Origin: Amycolatopsis tolypomycina
GTDB taxonomy: Bacteria > Actinomycetota > Actinomycetes > Mycobacteriales > Pseudonocardiaceae
Direction: 5' to 3'
Length of the DNA stretch: 64,000 nt
Assembly (NCBI RefSeq): GCF_900105945.1
Contig: NZ_FNSO01000004.1
Span: forward strand, 5,952,001-6,016,000
Under the pieces are notes generated by a model. The model was not told the origin of the DNA and did no database searches. It was given only the letters and a program-made list of their open reading frames with translations. Made by a program: the position numbers and the translations under genes. This document shows positions 52,670-62,012 of the stretch, piece after piece (position 1 is the first letter of the stretch; the number at the start of each line of letters is the position of its first letter).

Positions 52670-55600
52670 ATGAACTTCCCCGAACCCGTCGCCATCATCG
52701 GGATGGCTTGCCGTTTCGCCGCGGGAATCGAGTCACCAGAGGCGTTCTGGGCCCTCCTGCGCGACGGTGGCGACAACGTCGGCGACCTGCCCGCGGACCG
52801 CTGGGAGTGGCACGCCGGCCAGAGCCGCGAGCACGCCGCGGTCGTGCGGGACGTGACCAAGCGCGGCGCGTTCCTCGACAACGTCAAGGAGTTCGACGCC
52901 GACTTCTTCGACGTCACCCCGCGCGAGGCCGCCCTGATGGATCCGCAGCAGCGGATCACCCTGGAGCTGGCGTGGGAGGCGCTGGAGCACGCCGGGATCC
53001 CGCCGCGCTCGCTCGGCGGCACCGACGCCGGGGTGTTCATGGGTGTCGGCGCCGACGACTACGGGCGGCGGCTGCTGGAGGACCTGCCCCGGATCGAGGC
53101 GTGGACCGGGATCGGCAGCTCGTTCTGCGCGGTCGCGAACCGGGTGTCCTACGCGCTCGACCTGCGCGGGCCGAGCATGGTGGTGGACACCGCGTGCTCG
53201 TCGTCGCTGGTCTCGATCCACCTGGCCGCCCAGGCGCTGCGCTCCGGCGAGTGCCCGGTCGCCCTCGCCGGCGGCATCCTGGTGATGGCAGGCCCCGGCC
53301 TCTCGGTCGTGCTCGACGCCGCCGGCGCGACCTCCCGCGACGGCCGCAGCAAGTCCTTCGACGCCTCGGCCGACGGCTACGGCCGCGGTGAGGGCGGCGG
53401 CATCGTCGTGCTCAAGCTGCTCAAGGACGCCCGCCGCGACGGCGACCGCGTGCTCGCGGTCATCCGCGGCAGCGCCGTGCAGCAGGACGGCAAGACCAAC
53501 GGCATCATGGCGCCCAACGGCGAGGCGCAGGCCCACCTGATGCGCCGCGCCTACGAGGCGTCCGGCATCGACCCGGCGACCGTCGGCTACGTCGAGGCGC
53601 ACGGCACCGGTACCAGCGTCGGCGACCCGCTCGAAGCGGGCGCGATGACGGCGGTGTTCGGCGCCGGGCGCCCGGCCGACGCGCCGTGCCTGATCGGCTC
53701 GGTGAAGCCGAACGTCGGGCACCTCGAAGCCGGCGCGGGCGTCGCCGGGGTGATCAAGACCGTGCTGGCCCTGCAGCACGCCGAGATCCCGCCCAGCCTC
53801 AACTTCACCACGCCGAACCCCAAGATCCCCTGGGCCACTTCGGGTTTGCGCGTGGTCACCGAGAACACGCCGTGGCCGCAGAGCAGCGCGCCGCGCCGCG
53901 CCGGGGTTTCCGGGTACGGCTACGGCGGCACCATCGCGCACGTCATCCTCGAAGCCGCGCCCGAAGCCGAACCGGCGGCGGAGAAGCCGAAGTCCACGAG
54001 CGGGAAGCCGAACGTCCTGCCGCTGTCCGGGGCGACCGAGGCGGCCGTCTCGAAGTACGCCGGGCGGCTGGCGAACTGGCTGTCCCGCCACCCCGACACC
54101 GAGCTCGCCGACATCGGGCACACGCTCGCCCGGCGCCGCCAGCACCTGCCGTTCCGGGCCGCGGTGACCGCCGACAGCTCCGCGGCGCTGCGCACCCGGC
54201 TCGCCGAGTTCGCGGCCTCGGGCACCGGCGGGGTCGCCGGGCGCGCGCTGCCGGAGACCTCGCGCCAGGACCTCGTCTGGGTCTTCTCCGGGCACGGTTC
54301 GCAGTGGACCGGGATGGCCCGCGAGCTGCTGGCCACCGAGCCCGCGTTCGCGGCCGTGATCGACGAGATCGAGCCCGTTTTCCAGGCGGAGATGGGAGTT
54401 TCGCCGCGCGCGACCATCGGGTCGGACGAGGCGCAGCCGGTCGACGTCATCCAGCCGATGATCTTCGCCGTCCAGGTCGCGCTGGCCGCGCTGTGGCGCG
54501 ACCGCGGGGTCCACCCCGACGCCGTCATCGGGCACTCGGTCGGCGAGATCGCCGCGGCCGTCACGTCCGGCATGCTCACCCTCGAGCAGGGCGCCCGGCT
54601 GGTCTGCCGCCGGTCCGTGCTGCTGCGGCAGGTGGCGGGCCAGGGCGCGATGGCGATGGTGAACCTGCCGCCGGAGGAGGCGCGGCGCCGGCTCGCGGGC
54701 CGCACCGACATCGCCGTCGCGGTCGCCGCGGCCACCGGCTCGACCGTGTTCTCCGGGGACATCGAGGCCGTGCAGGAGACGAGCGAGCGGTTCGCCGCCG
54801 AGGGCCTCGCCGTGCGCCGGGTCGACTCCGACGTCGCCTTCCACAGCCCGCACATGGACCCGCTGCTGGAGTCGCTGGCCGCGGCCGCCGCGGACCTGCC
54901 GCCCGCCCCGGCCGACGTCCCGGTGTACAGCACCGCGCTGGCCGACCCGCGGTCGGACGCCCCGCGCGACGGCGCCTACTGGGCCACGAACCTGCGCGGC
55001 ACCGTGCGGTTCGCCGAGGCCGTCGCGGCCGCGGCGGCGGACGGCTACCGGCTGTTCGTCGAGGTCTCCCCGCACCCGGTGGTCGAGCACTCGATCAACG
55101 AGACCCTCGACGAGCTGGGCATCACCGACGCCGTCGTCACGCACTCGCTGCGGCGCAACCGGCCCGAGCGCGAAACCCTGCTGGCGAACCTCGGCGTGCT
55201 GTACTGCGGCGGCGCCGACGTCGACTGGGCGGCGCACTGGCCGGAGGGGACGCTCGCGGACCTGCCGACCACGGCGTGGCAGCGCAAGGAGCACTGGGTC
55301 GACGACTCGGTCGGCCGCTCGTTCCTCACCGAGCAGCACGACCTCGACAGCCACACGCTGCTCGGCGGCCGGATCAACGTGCACGGCGCGAACCCGGCCC
55401 AGGCCTGGCTGACCTACCTCGACCGCGACTCGCGGCCGTACCCGGGCGACCACCCGGTGCGGAAGGTCGAGATCATCCCGGCCGCCGTGCTGCTCAACAG
55501 CTTCCTCACCGCCGCCGCCTCGGCGAAGGGCGCCTGGCACGAGCTTTCCGACGTCGCACTGCGCGTCCCGGTGAGCGTCACCCGGCCGCGGCACCTCCAG

Positions 55601-57871
55601 ATCGTGTTGCAGGACGGCGCCTTCCGGCTGTCGTCGCGGATCATCGAGGACGTCAACGCCGAGGACGGCGACGACAAGGGCTGGGTCACCCACACCACCG
55701 CGGCGGTCAGCGCGTTCGGCGGCTCGATCCGCGGCCAGCGCTCGGAGGCGCGGACCAGCGAGGACCTGCCGACCGGGTACGTCATCGACCGGCTCGCCAC
55801 CCTCGGCGTCGCCGCGATGGGCTTCCCGTGGGCGGTCGAGGAGATCCGGCGCGGCGAGGGCACCCTCGTCGTCACGGTCAACACCGACCCCGGCTCGGAC
55901 GAGCTGCCCAGCACGTGGGCGCCGCTGCTCGACGGCGCGCTGTCGGCGGCTTCGGTCGCCTTCGGCGGGCCGCCGATCCTGCGGATGCCCGCGCACATCC
56001 ACCGCGTCACCCTCGCCGAGCAGTCGCCGTCGCGGGCCAGGGTGACCGTGCGCGTGGTCGCCGACGACACCGTCGACGTCGAGATCGCCGACCTCGACGG
56101 CACCGTCGTCGGCCGGCTGACCCGGCTCAAGTACGGCGTGCTGGACAGCGAAGCCGGTGCCGTCACCAGCCCGCGCCAGGTCGTGCACAAGCTCGCCTGG
56201 CGCCCGGCCGAGGGCGCCGCGGGCGGACCGGCCGGGAACCTCGTGCTCGTCGGGCCGGACTCGCCGGTCCTGCGGCGGGTCACCACCGGGCTCGACGCGC
56301 TGGGGGTCGCGCACCTGGTCGCGGCCACGCCGGAGGGCCTGCCCGAAGGGGTGCTCGGCCCGGACCACACGCTGCTCGTGGTGCCCGCCGCCGGGGCGAC
56401 CGGCGACGCCGCCGCGGCGGGGTCGTGGCTGCTCGCCCGCACCGCGCAGCGCGTCGCCGCGACCGGGCAGGCGAAGACCGCCCGGGTCTGGTGCCTCACC
56501 GAGGGCGTCCGCGAGGCCGCCGAGGCCGACGCGCTCGGCCACGGCCCGCTGTGGGGCGTCGGCCGCGTGATCGGCGGCGAGCACCCCGACCTCTGGGGCG
56601 GCACTGTCGACATCGGACAGTCCGAAACGGACATCGCGGGCCTGGTCGAGGTGCTGCGGACGATCCGCGGCGAGGACGTCGTCGTCGTCCGCGACGGCGA
56701 GGCCTCGGTCGGGCGCCTGCACCGGCTCGAGGGCGACCCGACGCAGCCGCGCCTGGCCGCCCGGCCGCACGCGACCTACCTGGTCACCGGCGGTCTCGGC
56801 GTGCTCGGCCTGGAGGTCGCGCACTGGCTGGCCGACCGCGGGGCCCGGCGGATCGTGCTCGCCGGCCGCCGCGGACTGCCGCCACGCGCGAAGTGGGGCG
56901 AGCTGACCGACGAGGCCGAGATCGACGCCGTCGAGTCGGTGGTCGCCCTGGAACGGCTCGGGGTCACCGTGATCCCGGTCGCGGTGGACGTCGCCGACGC
57001 CGACGAGGTCGCCGCGAAGCTGTCGTCGGACGCGCTCGGGCTGCCGCCGTTCCGCGGGGTCGTGCACGCCGCCGGCGTGCTCGACGACCGCACGCTCGGC
57101 AAGCTCGACGAGGCCTCGCTGCGCCGCGTCATGCGGCCGAAGGTCGAGGGCGCGCTGAACCTGCACCGCCTGTTCGAACCGGGCTCGCTGGACTTCTTCG
57201 TGCTGTTCTCCTCGTGCGGGCAGCTGCTCGGCCTGCCCGGGCAGGCCAGCTACGCGGCGGGCAACGCGTTCCTCGACGCACTGGCCGCCCACCGCCGCGC
57301 GGCGGGCGACACCGGGGCCGCGAGCTACGCGTGGACGTCGTGGCGCGGGCTGGGCATGTCGACCTCCACCGCGGTGATCGACGCCGAGCTCGCCGCCCGC
57401 GGCACGGCCGACATCAGCGTCACCGAGGCGTTCGGGGCGTGGGACCTCGCGGCCCGGCACGACCTCGGGTACGCGGTCATGCTGCGGACGCTGCCCGGCG
57501 AGCCCGGGGTGCGGAAGCTGGCGCTGCTCTCCGAACTGCCCGAGGAGGCCGCGGCCGGTGCCACCGCCGCGGACCTGGTCGACGTCCCGTGGGCCGGGCT
57601 CACCGGCGCCGAGCTGTCGGCGGCGGTCACCGAGGAGATCCGCAAGCACGTCGCGGCCGAGACCGGCCTCGCGGCGTCCGAAGTGGACTCCCGGCGGCCG
57701 CTCATCGAAATGGGTCTCGACTCGGTGATGACCGTGCGGATCCGGCGCGGGCTGGAGCGGCGCTTCCGGTTCGCCCTGCCGGCGACGCTGTTCTGGGACC
57801 GGCCGACGATCGAGGCGGTCGCCGCGCTGCTCACCGAGCGGATGGCCGAGGACACGGGGGAGCAGGAATGA
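52670..57871 (+). CDS. Iterative type I aromatic PKS (6-methylsalicylate-synthase type)
   Basis: A 1733-residue single-module synthase, KS-AT-DH-KR-ACP. The KS (about 5-430) has C176 in DTACSSSL, HGTGT and NVGHLEAGAG. The AT (530-850) has S623 in IGHSVGEI and the malonyl-type VAFHSPH. The DH/thioester-hydrolase-like region (885-1170) has HTLLGG and GDHPVRK. The KR (1365-1540) has TGGLGVLG, with Ser and Tyr in LFSSCGQ and ASYAAGN. The ACP has S1685 in MGLDSVM. This order and length match bacterial 6-MSA, orsellinate and naphthoate synthases (ChlB1, AziB, NcsB, MdpB). The KR appears active, which favours a salicylate or naphthoate over orsellinate. No TE is present, so hydrolytic release or transfer is separate. 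Confidence 0.95.
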   Translation: MNFPEPVAIIGMACRFAAGIESPEAFWALLRDGGDNVGDLPADRWEWHAGQSREHAAVVRDVTKRGAFLDNVKEFDADFFDVTPREAALMDPQQRITLELAWEALEHAGIPPRSLGGTDAGVFMGVGADDYGRRLLEDLPRIEAWTGIGSSFCAVANRVSYALDLRGPSMVVDTACSSSLVSIHLAAQALRSGECPVALAGGILVMAGPGLSVVLDAAGATSRDGRSKSFDASADGYGRGEGGGIVVLKLLKDARRDGDRVLAVIRGSAVQQDGKTNGIMAPNGEAQAHLMRRAYEASGIDPATVGYVEAHGTGTSVGDPLEAGAMTAVFGAGRPADAPCLIGSVKPNVGHLEAGAGVAGVIKTVLALQHAEIPPSLNFTTPNPKIPWATSGLRVVTENTPWPQSSAPRRAGVSGYGYGGTIAHVILEAAPEAEPAAEKPKSTSGKPNVLPLSGATEAAVSKYAGRLANWLSRHPDTELADIGHTLARRRQHLPFRAAVTADSSAALRTRLAEFAASGTGGVAGRALPETSRQDLVWVFSGHGSQWTGMARELLATEPAFAAVIDEIEPVFQAEMGVSPRATIGSDEAQPVDVIQPMIFAVQVALAALWRDRGVHPDAVIGHSVGEIAAAVTSGMLTLEQGARLVCRRSVLLRQVAGQGAMAMVNLPPEEARRRLAGRTDIAVAVAAATGSTVFSGDIEAVQETSERFAAEGLAVRRVDSDVAFHSPHMDPLLESLAAAAADLPPAPADVPVYSTALADPRSDAPRDGAYWATNLRGTVRFAEAVAAAAADGYRLFVEVSPHPVVEHSINETLDELGITDAVVTHSLRRNRPERETLLANLGVLYCGGADVDWAAHWPEGTLADLPTTAWQRKEHWVDDSVGRSFLTEQHDLDSHTLLGGRINVHGANPAQAWLTYLDRDSRPYPGDHPVRKVEIIPAAVLLNSFLTAAASAKGAWHELSDVALRVPVSVTRPRHLQIVLQDGAFRLSSRIIEDVNAEDGDDKGWVTHTTAAVSAFGGSIRGQRSEARTSEDLPTGYVIDRLATLGVAAMGFPWAVEEIRRGEGTLVVTVNTDPGSDELPSTWAPLLDGALSAASVAFGGPPILRMPAHIHRVTLAEQSPSRARVTVRVVADDTVDVEIADLDGTVVGRLTRLKYGVLDSEAGAVTSPRQVVHKLAWRPAEGAAGGPAGNLVLVGPDSPVLRRVTTGLDALGVAHLVAATPEGLPEGVLGPDHTLLVVPAAGATGDAAAAGSWLLARTAQRVAATGQAKTARVWCLTEGVREAAEADALGHGPLWGVGRVIGGEHPDLWGGTVDIGQSETDIAGLVEVLRTIRGEDVVVVRDGEASVGRLHRLEGDPTQPRLAARPHATYLVTGGLGVLGLEVAHWLADRGARRIVLAGRRGLPPRAKWGELTDEAEIDAVESVVALERLGVTVIPVAVDVADADEVAAKLSSDALGLPPFRGVVHAAGVLDDRTLGKLDEASLRRVMRPKVEGALNLHRLFEPGSLDFFVLFSSCGQLLGLPGQASYAAGNAFLDALAAHRRAAGDTGAASYAWTSWRGLGMSTSTAVIDAELAARGTADISVTEAFGAWDLAARHDLGYAVMLRTLPGEPGVRKLALLSELPEEAAAGATAADLVDVPWAGLTGAELSAAVTEEIRKHVAAETGLAASEVDSRRPLIEMGLDSVMTVRIRRGLERRFRFALPATLFWDRPTIEAVAALLTERMAEDTGEQE

Positions 57872-59526
57872 GTTTCGACGGTTTCGTCCCCTGGCCCGCG
57901 GACCTGGCGCACGCCTACCGCGCGGCCGGGGTCTGGCCGGGCCGGACCATGGGGTCCTACCTCTGGGAATGGGCCGAGTCCCGCGGCGAGCGGGTGGCCG
58001 TCGTCGACGGCGCCACCCGGCTCACCTACCGCGACCTCGCCGTCCGGGCCGACGCACTGGCCGTGCGGCTGGGCGAGCGTGGGCTTTCCCGCGGGGACAC
58101 CGTGCTGGTGCAGCTGCCCAACACCTGGGAGTTCGTCGTCGTCACCGCGGCGTTGCTGCGGCTCGGGGTCGTTCCCACGATGATGCTGCCGCCGCACCGG
58201 GACCACGAGCTGACGGCCATCGGCGCGCACGTGGGGGCCAAGGCGCTGGTCGTGCCCGACTCCTGGCGCGGTTTCGACCACCAGGAGCTGGCTTTCCGCG
58301 TGGCCTCGGCCCTGCCGGGCCCGGCCTCGGTGCTGGTCGTCGGGGATTCCGTCGTGCCCGAGGCCGTCGACGTCCGTGCCCTGCTGGACCCGGCCGGCGA
58401 CGTCGCCGGCCGGCGGGCGTGGCTCGACGCGCACGGGCCGTCGCCGTCGGACATCGCCGTGTTCCTGCTCTCCGGCGGGACCACGGGCGTGCCGAAGGTC
58501 ATCAGCCGGACCCATGACGACTACCTGTTCAACATCACCCACTCCGCCCGTGCCTGTGCCTTCGACGCCGACACGGTCTACCTGGCCGTGCTGCCCGCCG
58601 GGCACAACTTCCCGTTGGCCAGCCCGGGGATCTTCGGGGCGCTGCACGCCGGCGGGCGGGTCGTGTTCTCGTCCTCCCCGCGGCCCGAGCCGGTCTTCGC
58701 CGCCATCGAGGCCGAGCGGGTGACGGCGACTTCGGCGGTGCCGGCCGTCGTGCTCAAGTGGGTCGACGCGGCGGCTTCGGTGAAGCCCGACCTGAGCAGC
58801 CTGCGGTACGTGCACGTGGGCGGGTCGATGCTGGCGCCGGACATCGCGGAGCGGATGGCCCGGGCGCTCGGGTGCCGGCTGCAGCAGGTCTACGGGATGG
58901 CCGAGGGGCTGATCTGCTACACCCCGCCGGACGCTCCCGACGAGCTCGCCTTCGGGACCCAGGGACCGCCGGTCAGTCCCTTCGACGAGCTGCTGGTCGT
59001 CGACGAGGACGGGCGGCCGGTGCCGCCCGGCGGGGAGGGTGAGCTGCTCACCCGGGGCCCGGGGACGCCGCGTGGCTATTACGGCGTTCCGGAGCAGAAC
59101 AAGCTGTCGTTCACCGAGGACGGGTGGTTCCGCACCGGTGACCTGGTCCGGATCACGCCCGAGGGGTACGCCGTCGTCTGCGGCCGGGTCAAGGACCTCA
59201 TCAACCGGGGTGGGGAGAAGATCTCGGCCGGCGAGGTCGAGACCCTGATCCAGGAGCTGCCCGAGGTCGCCGAGGTGGCCGCCGTCCCCTCGCCGGATCC
59301 GGTCTACGGGGAACGGGTGTGCGTGTTCGTCCGGTTCCACGGCGGGTGCTCGTTGTCGCTCGCGGAGATTGCGCGGTTCCTGACCGAGCGGGGGCTGGCC
59401 GCCTTCAAGATCCCGGAACGGCTCGAGGTGCTGACGGCGTTCCCGCACACCGCGGTCGGCAAGGCGGACAAGAAGGCGCTGAAGGTCCGGCTGGCCGAGA
59501 TCGACGCGCTGCCCCGGGCCGCCTGA
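57868..59526 (+). CDS. Aryl-acid AMP ligase (DhbE/EntE-like)
   Basis: A 552-residue ANL enzyme overlapping the PKS stop by ATGA, so co-translated. Motifs: LSGGTTGVPKV (P-loop), YGMAEGLICYTP and GDLVRITPEGY, with the final Lys region AVGKADKKAL. The pocket entrance reads LPAGHNFPLASPG, the HN..xxP pattern with Asn typical of 2,3-dihydroxybenzoate and salicylate ligases. It should adenylate the PKS-made ring acid and pass it to CoA or a carrier, as NcsB2 and MdpB2 do. No separate aryl-carrier domain is in the protein or next to it, so CoA is the more likely acceptor. Confidence 0.92.
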   Translation: MSFDGFVPWPADLAHAYRAAGVWPGRTMGSYLWEWAESRGERVAVVDGATRLTYRDLAVRADALAVRLGERGLSRGDTVLVQLPNTWEFVVVTAALLRLGVVPTMMLPPHRDHELTAIGAHVGAKALVVPDSWRGFDHQELAFRVASALPGPASVLVVGDSVVPEAVDVRALLDPAGDVAGRRAWLDAHGPSPSDIAVFLLSGGTTGVPKVISRTHDDYLFNITHSARACAFDADTVYLAVLPAGHNFPLASPGIFGALHAGGRVVFSSSPRPEPVFAAIEAERVTATSAVPAVVLKWVDAAASVKPDLSSLRYVHVGGSMLAPDIAERMARALGCRLQQVYGMAEGLICYTPPDAPDELAFGTQGPPVSPFDELLVVDEDGRPVPPGGEGELLTRGPGTPRGYYGVPEQNKLSFTEDGWFRTGDLVRITPEGYAVVCGRVKDLINRGGEKISAGEVETLIQELPEVAEVAAVPSPDPVYGERVCVFVRFHGGCSLSLAEIARFLTERGLAAFKIPERLEVLTAFPHTAVGKADKKALKVRLAEIDALPRAA

Positions 59527-59540
59527 GTCGCTGACTCAAC

Positions 59541-59572
59541 GGGCCCCGCGACCACTGGTGGTCGCGGGGCCC
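59541..59572 (+). terminator. Terminator after PKS-ligase operon
   Basis: A 15-bp perfect stem (GGGCCCCGCGACCAC / GTGGTCGCGGGGCCC) with a minimal 2-base centre, followed by GTTTCGG, 14 bp after the ligase stop. Confidence 0.85.
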
Positions 59573-59610
59573 GTTTCGGCGTTCCCGGTGCTCCCGGAAA
59601 AGGGCAAAAG

Positions 59611-59655
59611 CGAAGGCCGCCACCGGGTGCAGGGGGACCCGGTTGGCGGCCTTCG
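59611..59655 (-). terminator. Terminator after tpx operon
   Basis: A long stem (CGAAGGCCGCC...ACCGGGT with ACCCGG..GGCGGCCTTCG), followed on the minus strand by GCTTTTGCCC. It lies 27 bp past the tpx stop. Confidence 0.8.
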
Positions 59656-59682
59656 CGGGATGACCGTCCCGTGCGTGGACAG

Positions 59683-60222
59683 TCAGGCTGCGCGGCCCTC
59701 GGTCGTGCGAGCGGTCTCCGCTCCCTGGGCGGCCACGATCGCCGCGTCGAAGTTCGGCTCCTGGCCGACCTCCGGGACGTACTCCGCGTGGACCACCGTT
59801 CCCGTCGCGTCCACCACGAACACCGCTCGCGACAGCAGGCGGAACTCCTTGATCAGCACGCCGTACGCCAGGCCGAACGAGACGTCGCGGTGGTCCGACA
59901 GGGTCTGCACCCCCTGGACCCCCGCCGCGCCGCACCAGCGGGCCTGGGCGAACGGGAGATCCACCGACATCGTCAGCACCGTGGCTTCGCCCAGCTGCGT
60001 GACGCTCTCGTTGAACCTGCGCGTCTGCAGGTCGCACACCGGGGTCTCCAGCGACGGAACCACCGAGATCACCCGGGTTCCACCCAGCTCGGAAAACCGG
60101 ACCGGGCGCATGTCGGTGGCCAGGGCCGTGAAGTCCGGGGCCTGGTCGCCGACCGCGATCTCGGGGCCCAGCAACGTGACCGGGTTCCCGCGGAACGTCA
60201 CCACTCCCGTGCGTTCAGTCAT
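59683..60222 (-). CDS. tpx: Thiol peroxidase (Tpx, 2-Cys peroxiredoxin)
   Basis: A 179-residue peroxiredoxin with peroxidatic C63 in SLETPVCDLQTRRFN and resolving C97 in FAQARWCGAAG, the Tpx spacing. It reduces alkyl hydroperoxides using thioredoxin in the cytosol. It starts 10 bp after the stop of an SgcJ-like gene, so the two form an operon. That link suggests either oxidative-stress protection during biosynthesis or a chance neighbour of the cluster. Confidence 0.93.
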   Translation of the reverse strand: MTERTGVVTFRGNPVTLLGPEIAVGDQAPDFTALATDMRPVRFSELGGTRVISVVPSLETPVCDLQTRRFNESVTQLGEATVLTMSVDLPFAQARWCGAAGVQGVQTLSDHRDVSFGLAYGVLIKEFRLLSRAVFVVDATGTVVHAEYVPEVGQEPNFDAAIVAAQGAETARTTEGRAA

Positions 60223-60232
60223 GTCCGTCCCC

Positions 60233-60688
60233 TCAGCCCTTGACCGGGCTGGTCTGCTGGGAAACCAGGCGCCACTCGCCGTCGAGCTGGGCGACCACCC
60301 ACGTGCCGCGGACCGTGCGCTCCACCGGGACCGTGGTCTCGCCCTCGTACAGGACGCCGCCGTCGGTGATGACCACCGCCACCCCCGGCTCGAGGACCTT
60401 GACCTCGATCGGCTCGGTCACCAGCTTGGTGCCCGACAGCGTGGCCCCGAAGGCCTCGCTGAAGAACGCCAGGATCGCGTCCCGGCCGTTGATCTGCTCG
60501 TCGTCGACGAGGATGCTGCCGTTCTCGGCGAACGACTCCGCGAACGCGCCGGCGTCGTTCGCGTCCCACGCCGCGCGGGCGCGCAGCTGCGCGGTCACCG
60601 CGGCGCTCTCCTCGCCCTGGGTGAACTTCCCGTAGTAGGTGGCCCACTGTTTGGCCCCCGCGACGAGGGACGAAGCCTTCTCGGACAT
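60233..60688 (-). CDS. SgcJ/EcaC-type NTF2-like protein (copy 1)
   Basis: A 151-residue single-domain NTF2/SnoaL-fold protein: long N-terminal helices (AVTAQLRARAAWDANDAGAFAESF), strand NGSILVDDEQINGRDAI and the C-terminal TVRGTWVVAQLDGEWRLVSQQTSPVKG. The group is named after SgcJ of the C-1027 enediyne cluster; its biochemical role is unclear. It starts behind AGGAG and is co-transcribed with tpx. Two paralogues are divergent from it across 216 bp. Confidence 0.88.
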   Translation of the reverse strand: MSEKASSLVAGAKQWATYYGKFTQGEESAAVTAQLRARAAWDANDAGAFAESFAENGSILVDDEQINGRDAILAFFSEAFGATLSGTKLVTEPIEVKVLEPGVAVVITDGGVLYEGETTVPVERTVRGTWVVAQLDGEWRLVSQQTSPVKG

Positions 60689-60904
60689 CCGGCTCTCCTT
60701 GGCTGACGAATGTGGCTCGAATCTCCGTGGCCAGGATTCCGGGAACCACCACCCCGCCGCATCTCCTGGCCTGCGCGGAATCGCGCCGCAACACCGGCAA
60801 CTCAGGAGAGGTTTCCGCACCGCGGCGCGTGTGACCATGAACGCCGTATGGGCCGATCGTAACCCCCGCCGTTGGTTGGCCGACCGATCGAAGGAGAAGC
60901 AACA

Positions 60905-61372
60905 GTGTCCGCACCCACTTCTGACGAGCAGGCCAAACTGGACGACTACTACGGGCCCTTCACCTCCGAAAAGGAAAAGGAAGCCCTCGACGTCCCCCTG
61001 CGCCTGATCGCCGCCTGGACCAAGAACGACGGCTACGGTGTCGCCAAGGCCTTCACCGAGGACGGCATCCTCATCCTCCCCGGTGACGTGCTGAAGAAGG
61101 GCCGTGACGAGATCGGCGCCTTCATGGCCGCCGCCTACGCCGGCCCGTTCAAGGGCACCGGCGTCACGGGCAAGCCGGTCAACCTCCGGTTCGTTTCGGA
61201 CACCGTCGCGCTGATCCGCACGCACGGCGGCATCCTCGCCCCCGGCGAGACCGAAATCGACGAAGAGCTCGCCGTCCGCTCGACCTGGGTCGTCGTCAAG
61301 CGCGACAACGAATGGCAGCTGGCCGTCTACCAGAACAGCCCGCGCGGCGCCGGCGCCACGCTCCGCTGGTAA
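60905..61372 (+). CDS. SgcJ/EcaC-type NTF2-like protein (copy 2)
   Basis: A 155-residue paralogue of the other two: YYGPFTSEKEKEALDVPLR, then AWTKNDGYGVAKAFTEDGIL, KGRDEIGAFM and a C-terminal RSTWVVVKRDNEWQLAVYQ. It starts at GTG with AGGAG 7 bp upstream. It is the least similar at the extreme C-terminus (RGAGATLRW replaces SPVKG). Probably forms an operon with copy 3 (22-bp gap). A small-molecule-binding or minor catalytic role is typical of the fold, and the substrate is not predictable. Confidence 0.87.
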   Translation: MSAPTSDEQAKLDDYYGPFTSEKEKEALDVPLRLIAAWTKNDGYGVAKAFTEDGILILPGDVLKKGRDEIGAFMAAAYAGPFKGTGVTGKPVNLRFVSDTVALIRTHGGILAPGETEIDEELAVRSTWVVVKRDNEWQLAVYQNSPRGAGATLRW

Positions 61373-61394
61373 CCGAAAAGACCAGGAGATCATT

Positions 61395-61871
61395 GTGCCG
61401 ACCAATTCGTGGGGCGACGCCACGGCGATCCTCGCCGCACACGGAGTCGACGAGGACACCTCTTTCTACCGCGGGTTCACCAGCGCGGACGAAAAGGCCG
61501 TCCTCACCGTGCCGCAGCGCATCCAGGACGCCTGGCTGCTGAACGACGCCGACAAGTTCGCCGACGTCTTCACGGCCAACGGCAGCCTGCTGCTGCAGGA
61601 CAACCAGCTCACCAGCCGCGACGAGATCCGCGACTACATGCGCGCCGGGTTCTCGGGACCGCTGAAGGGCGCGCACGTGTACGGCTGGCCGCTGGAGGTC
61701 AAGTTCCTGGAGCCGGACATCGCGATCGCGATCACCGAAGGCGGGATCATCCGCCCCGGTGAGTCGGAGATCGCGCCGGAGAACCAGATCCGGGCGGTCT
61801 GGGTCGTCGTCCGCAACGGCGAAGGCGACCTGAGCCTGTTCTCGCACCAGAGCAGCCCCGTCAAGGGCTGA
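61395..61871 (+). CDS. SgcJ/EcaC-type NTF2-like protein (copy 3)
   Basis: A 158-residue paralogue with FYRGFTSADEKAVLTVPQRIQ, DAWLLNDADKFADVFTANGSLL, TSRDEIRDYM and the C-terminal SHQSSPVKG shared with copy 1. Starts at GTG behind AGGAG. It ends just before a strong terminator, so the copy 2-copy 3 pair is its own unit. Three tandem copies in mixed orientation point to local duplication and retention. Confidence 0.87.
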   Translation: MPTNSWGDATAILAAHGVDEDTSFYRGFTSADEKAVLTVPQRIQDAWLLNDADKFADVFTANGSLLLQDNQLTSRDEIRDYMRAGFSGPLKGAHVYGWPLEVKFLEPDIAIAITEGGIIRPGESEIAPENQIRAVWVVVRNGEGDLSLFSHQSSPVKG

Positions 61872-61881
61872 GCGTGCCCGG

Positions 61882-61919
61882 CGTGAAGGCCACCCCGGGC
61901 GACCGGGGTGGCCTTCACG
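61882..61919 (+). terminator. Terminator after SgcJ-like pair
   Basis: A 17-bp perfect stem (CGTGAAGGCCACCCCGG / CCGGGGTGGCCTTCACG) with a GCGA loop, followed by GCATTTTC. It separates the pair from the DNA ligase gene. Confidence 0.9.
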
Positions 61920-62012
61920 GCATTTTCGGAGATGGCGGCCGCCGCCGGCGGGACTAGCGTCCCCGGTGGGCCCGTCCGGCCCTTCCTACGGCCGAGGAGC
62001 GAGGGATCGGCG

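Noticed and set aside
52733..57649. 1638-codon frame antisense to the PKS
   Set aside because: Shadow frame without motifs or ribosome-binding site.
53686..59526. 1946-codon plus-strand frame across the PKS
   Set aside because: The part inside the PKS is a shadow frame. The true gene is the ligase from 57868.
21288..61871. Enediyne core PKS or its accessory genes
   Set aside because: None of the frames has the enediyne PKS layout. The only large PKS is of the 6-MSA type.
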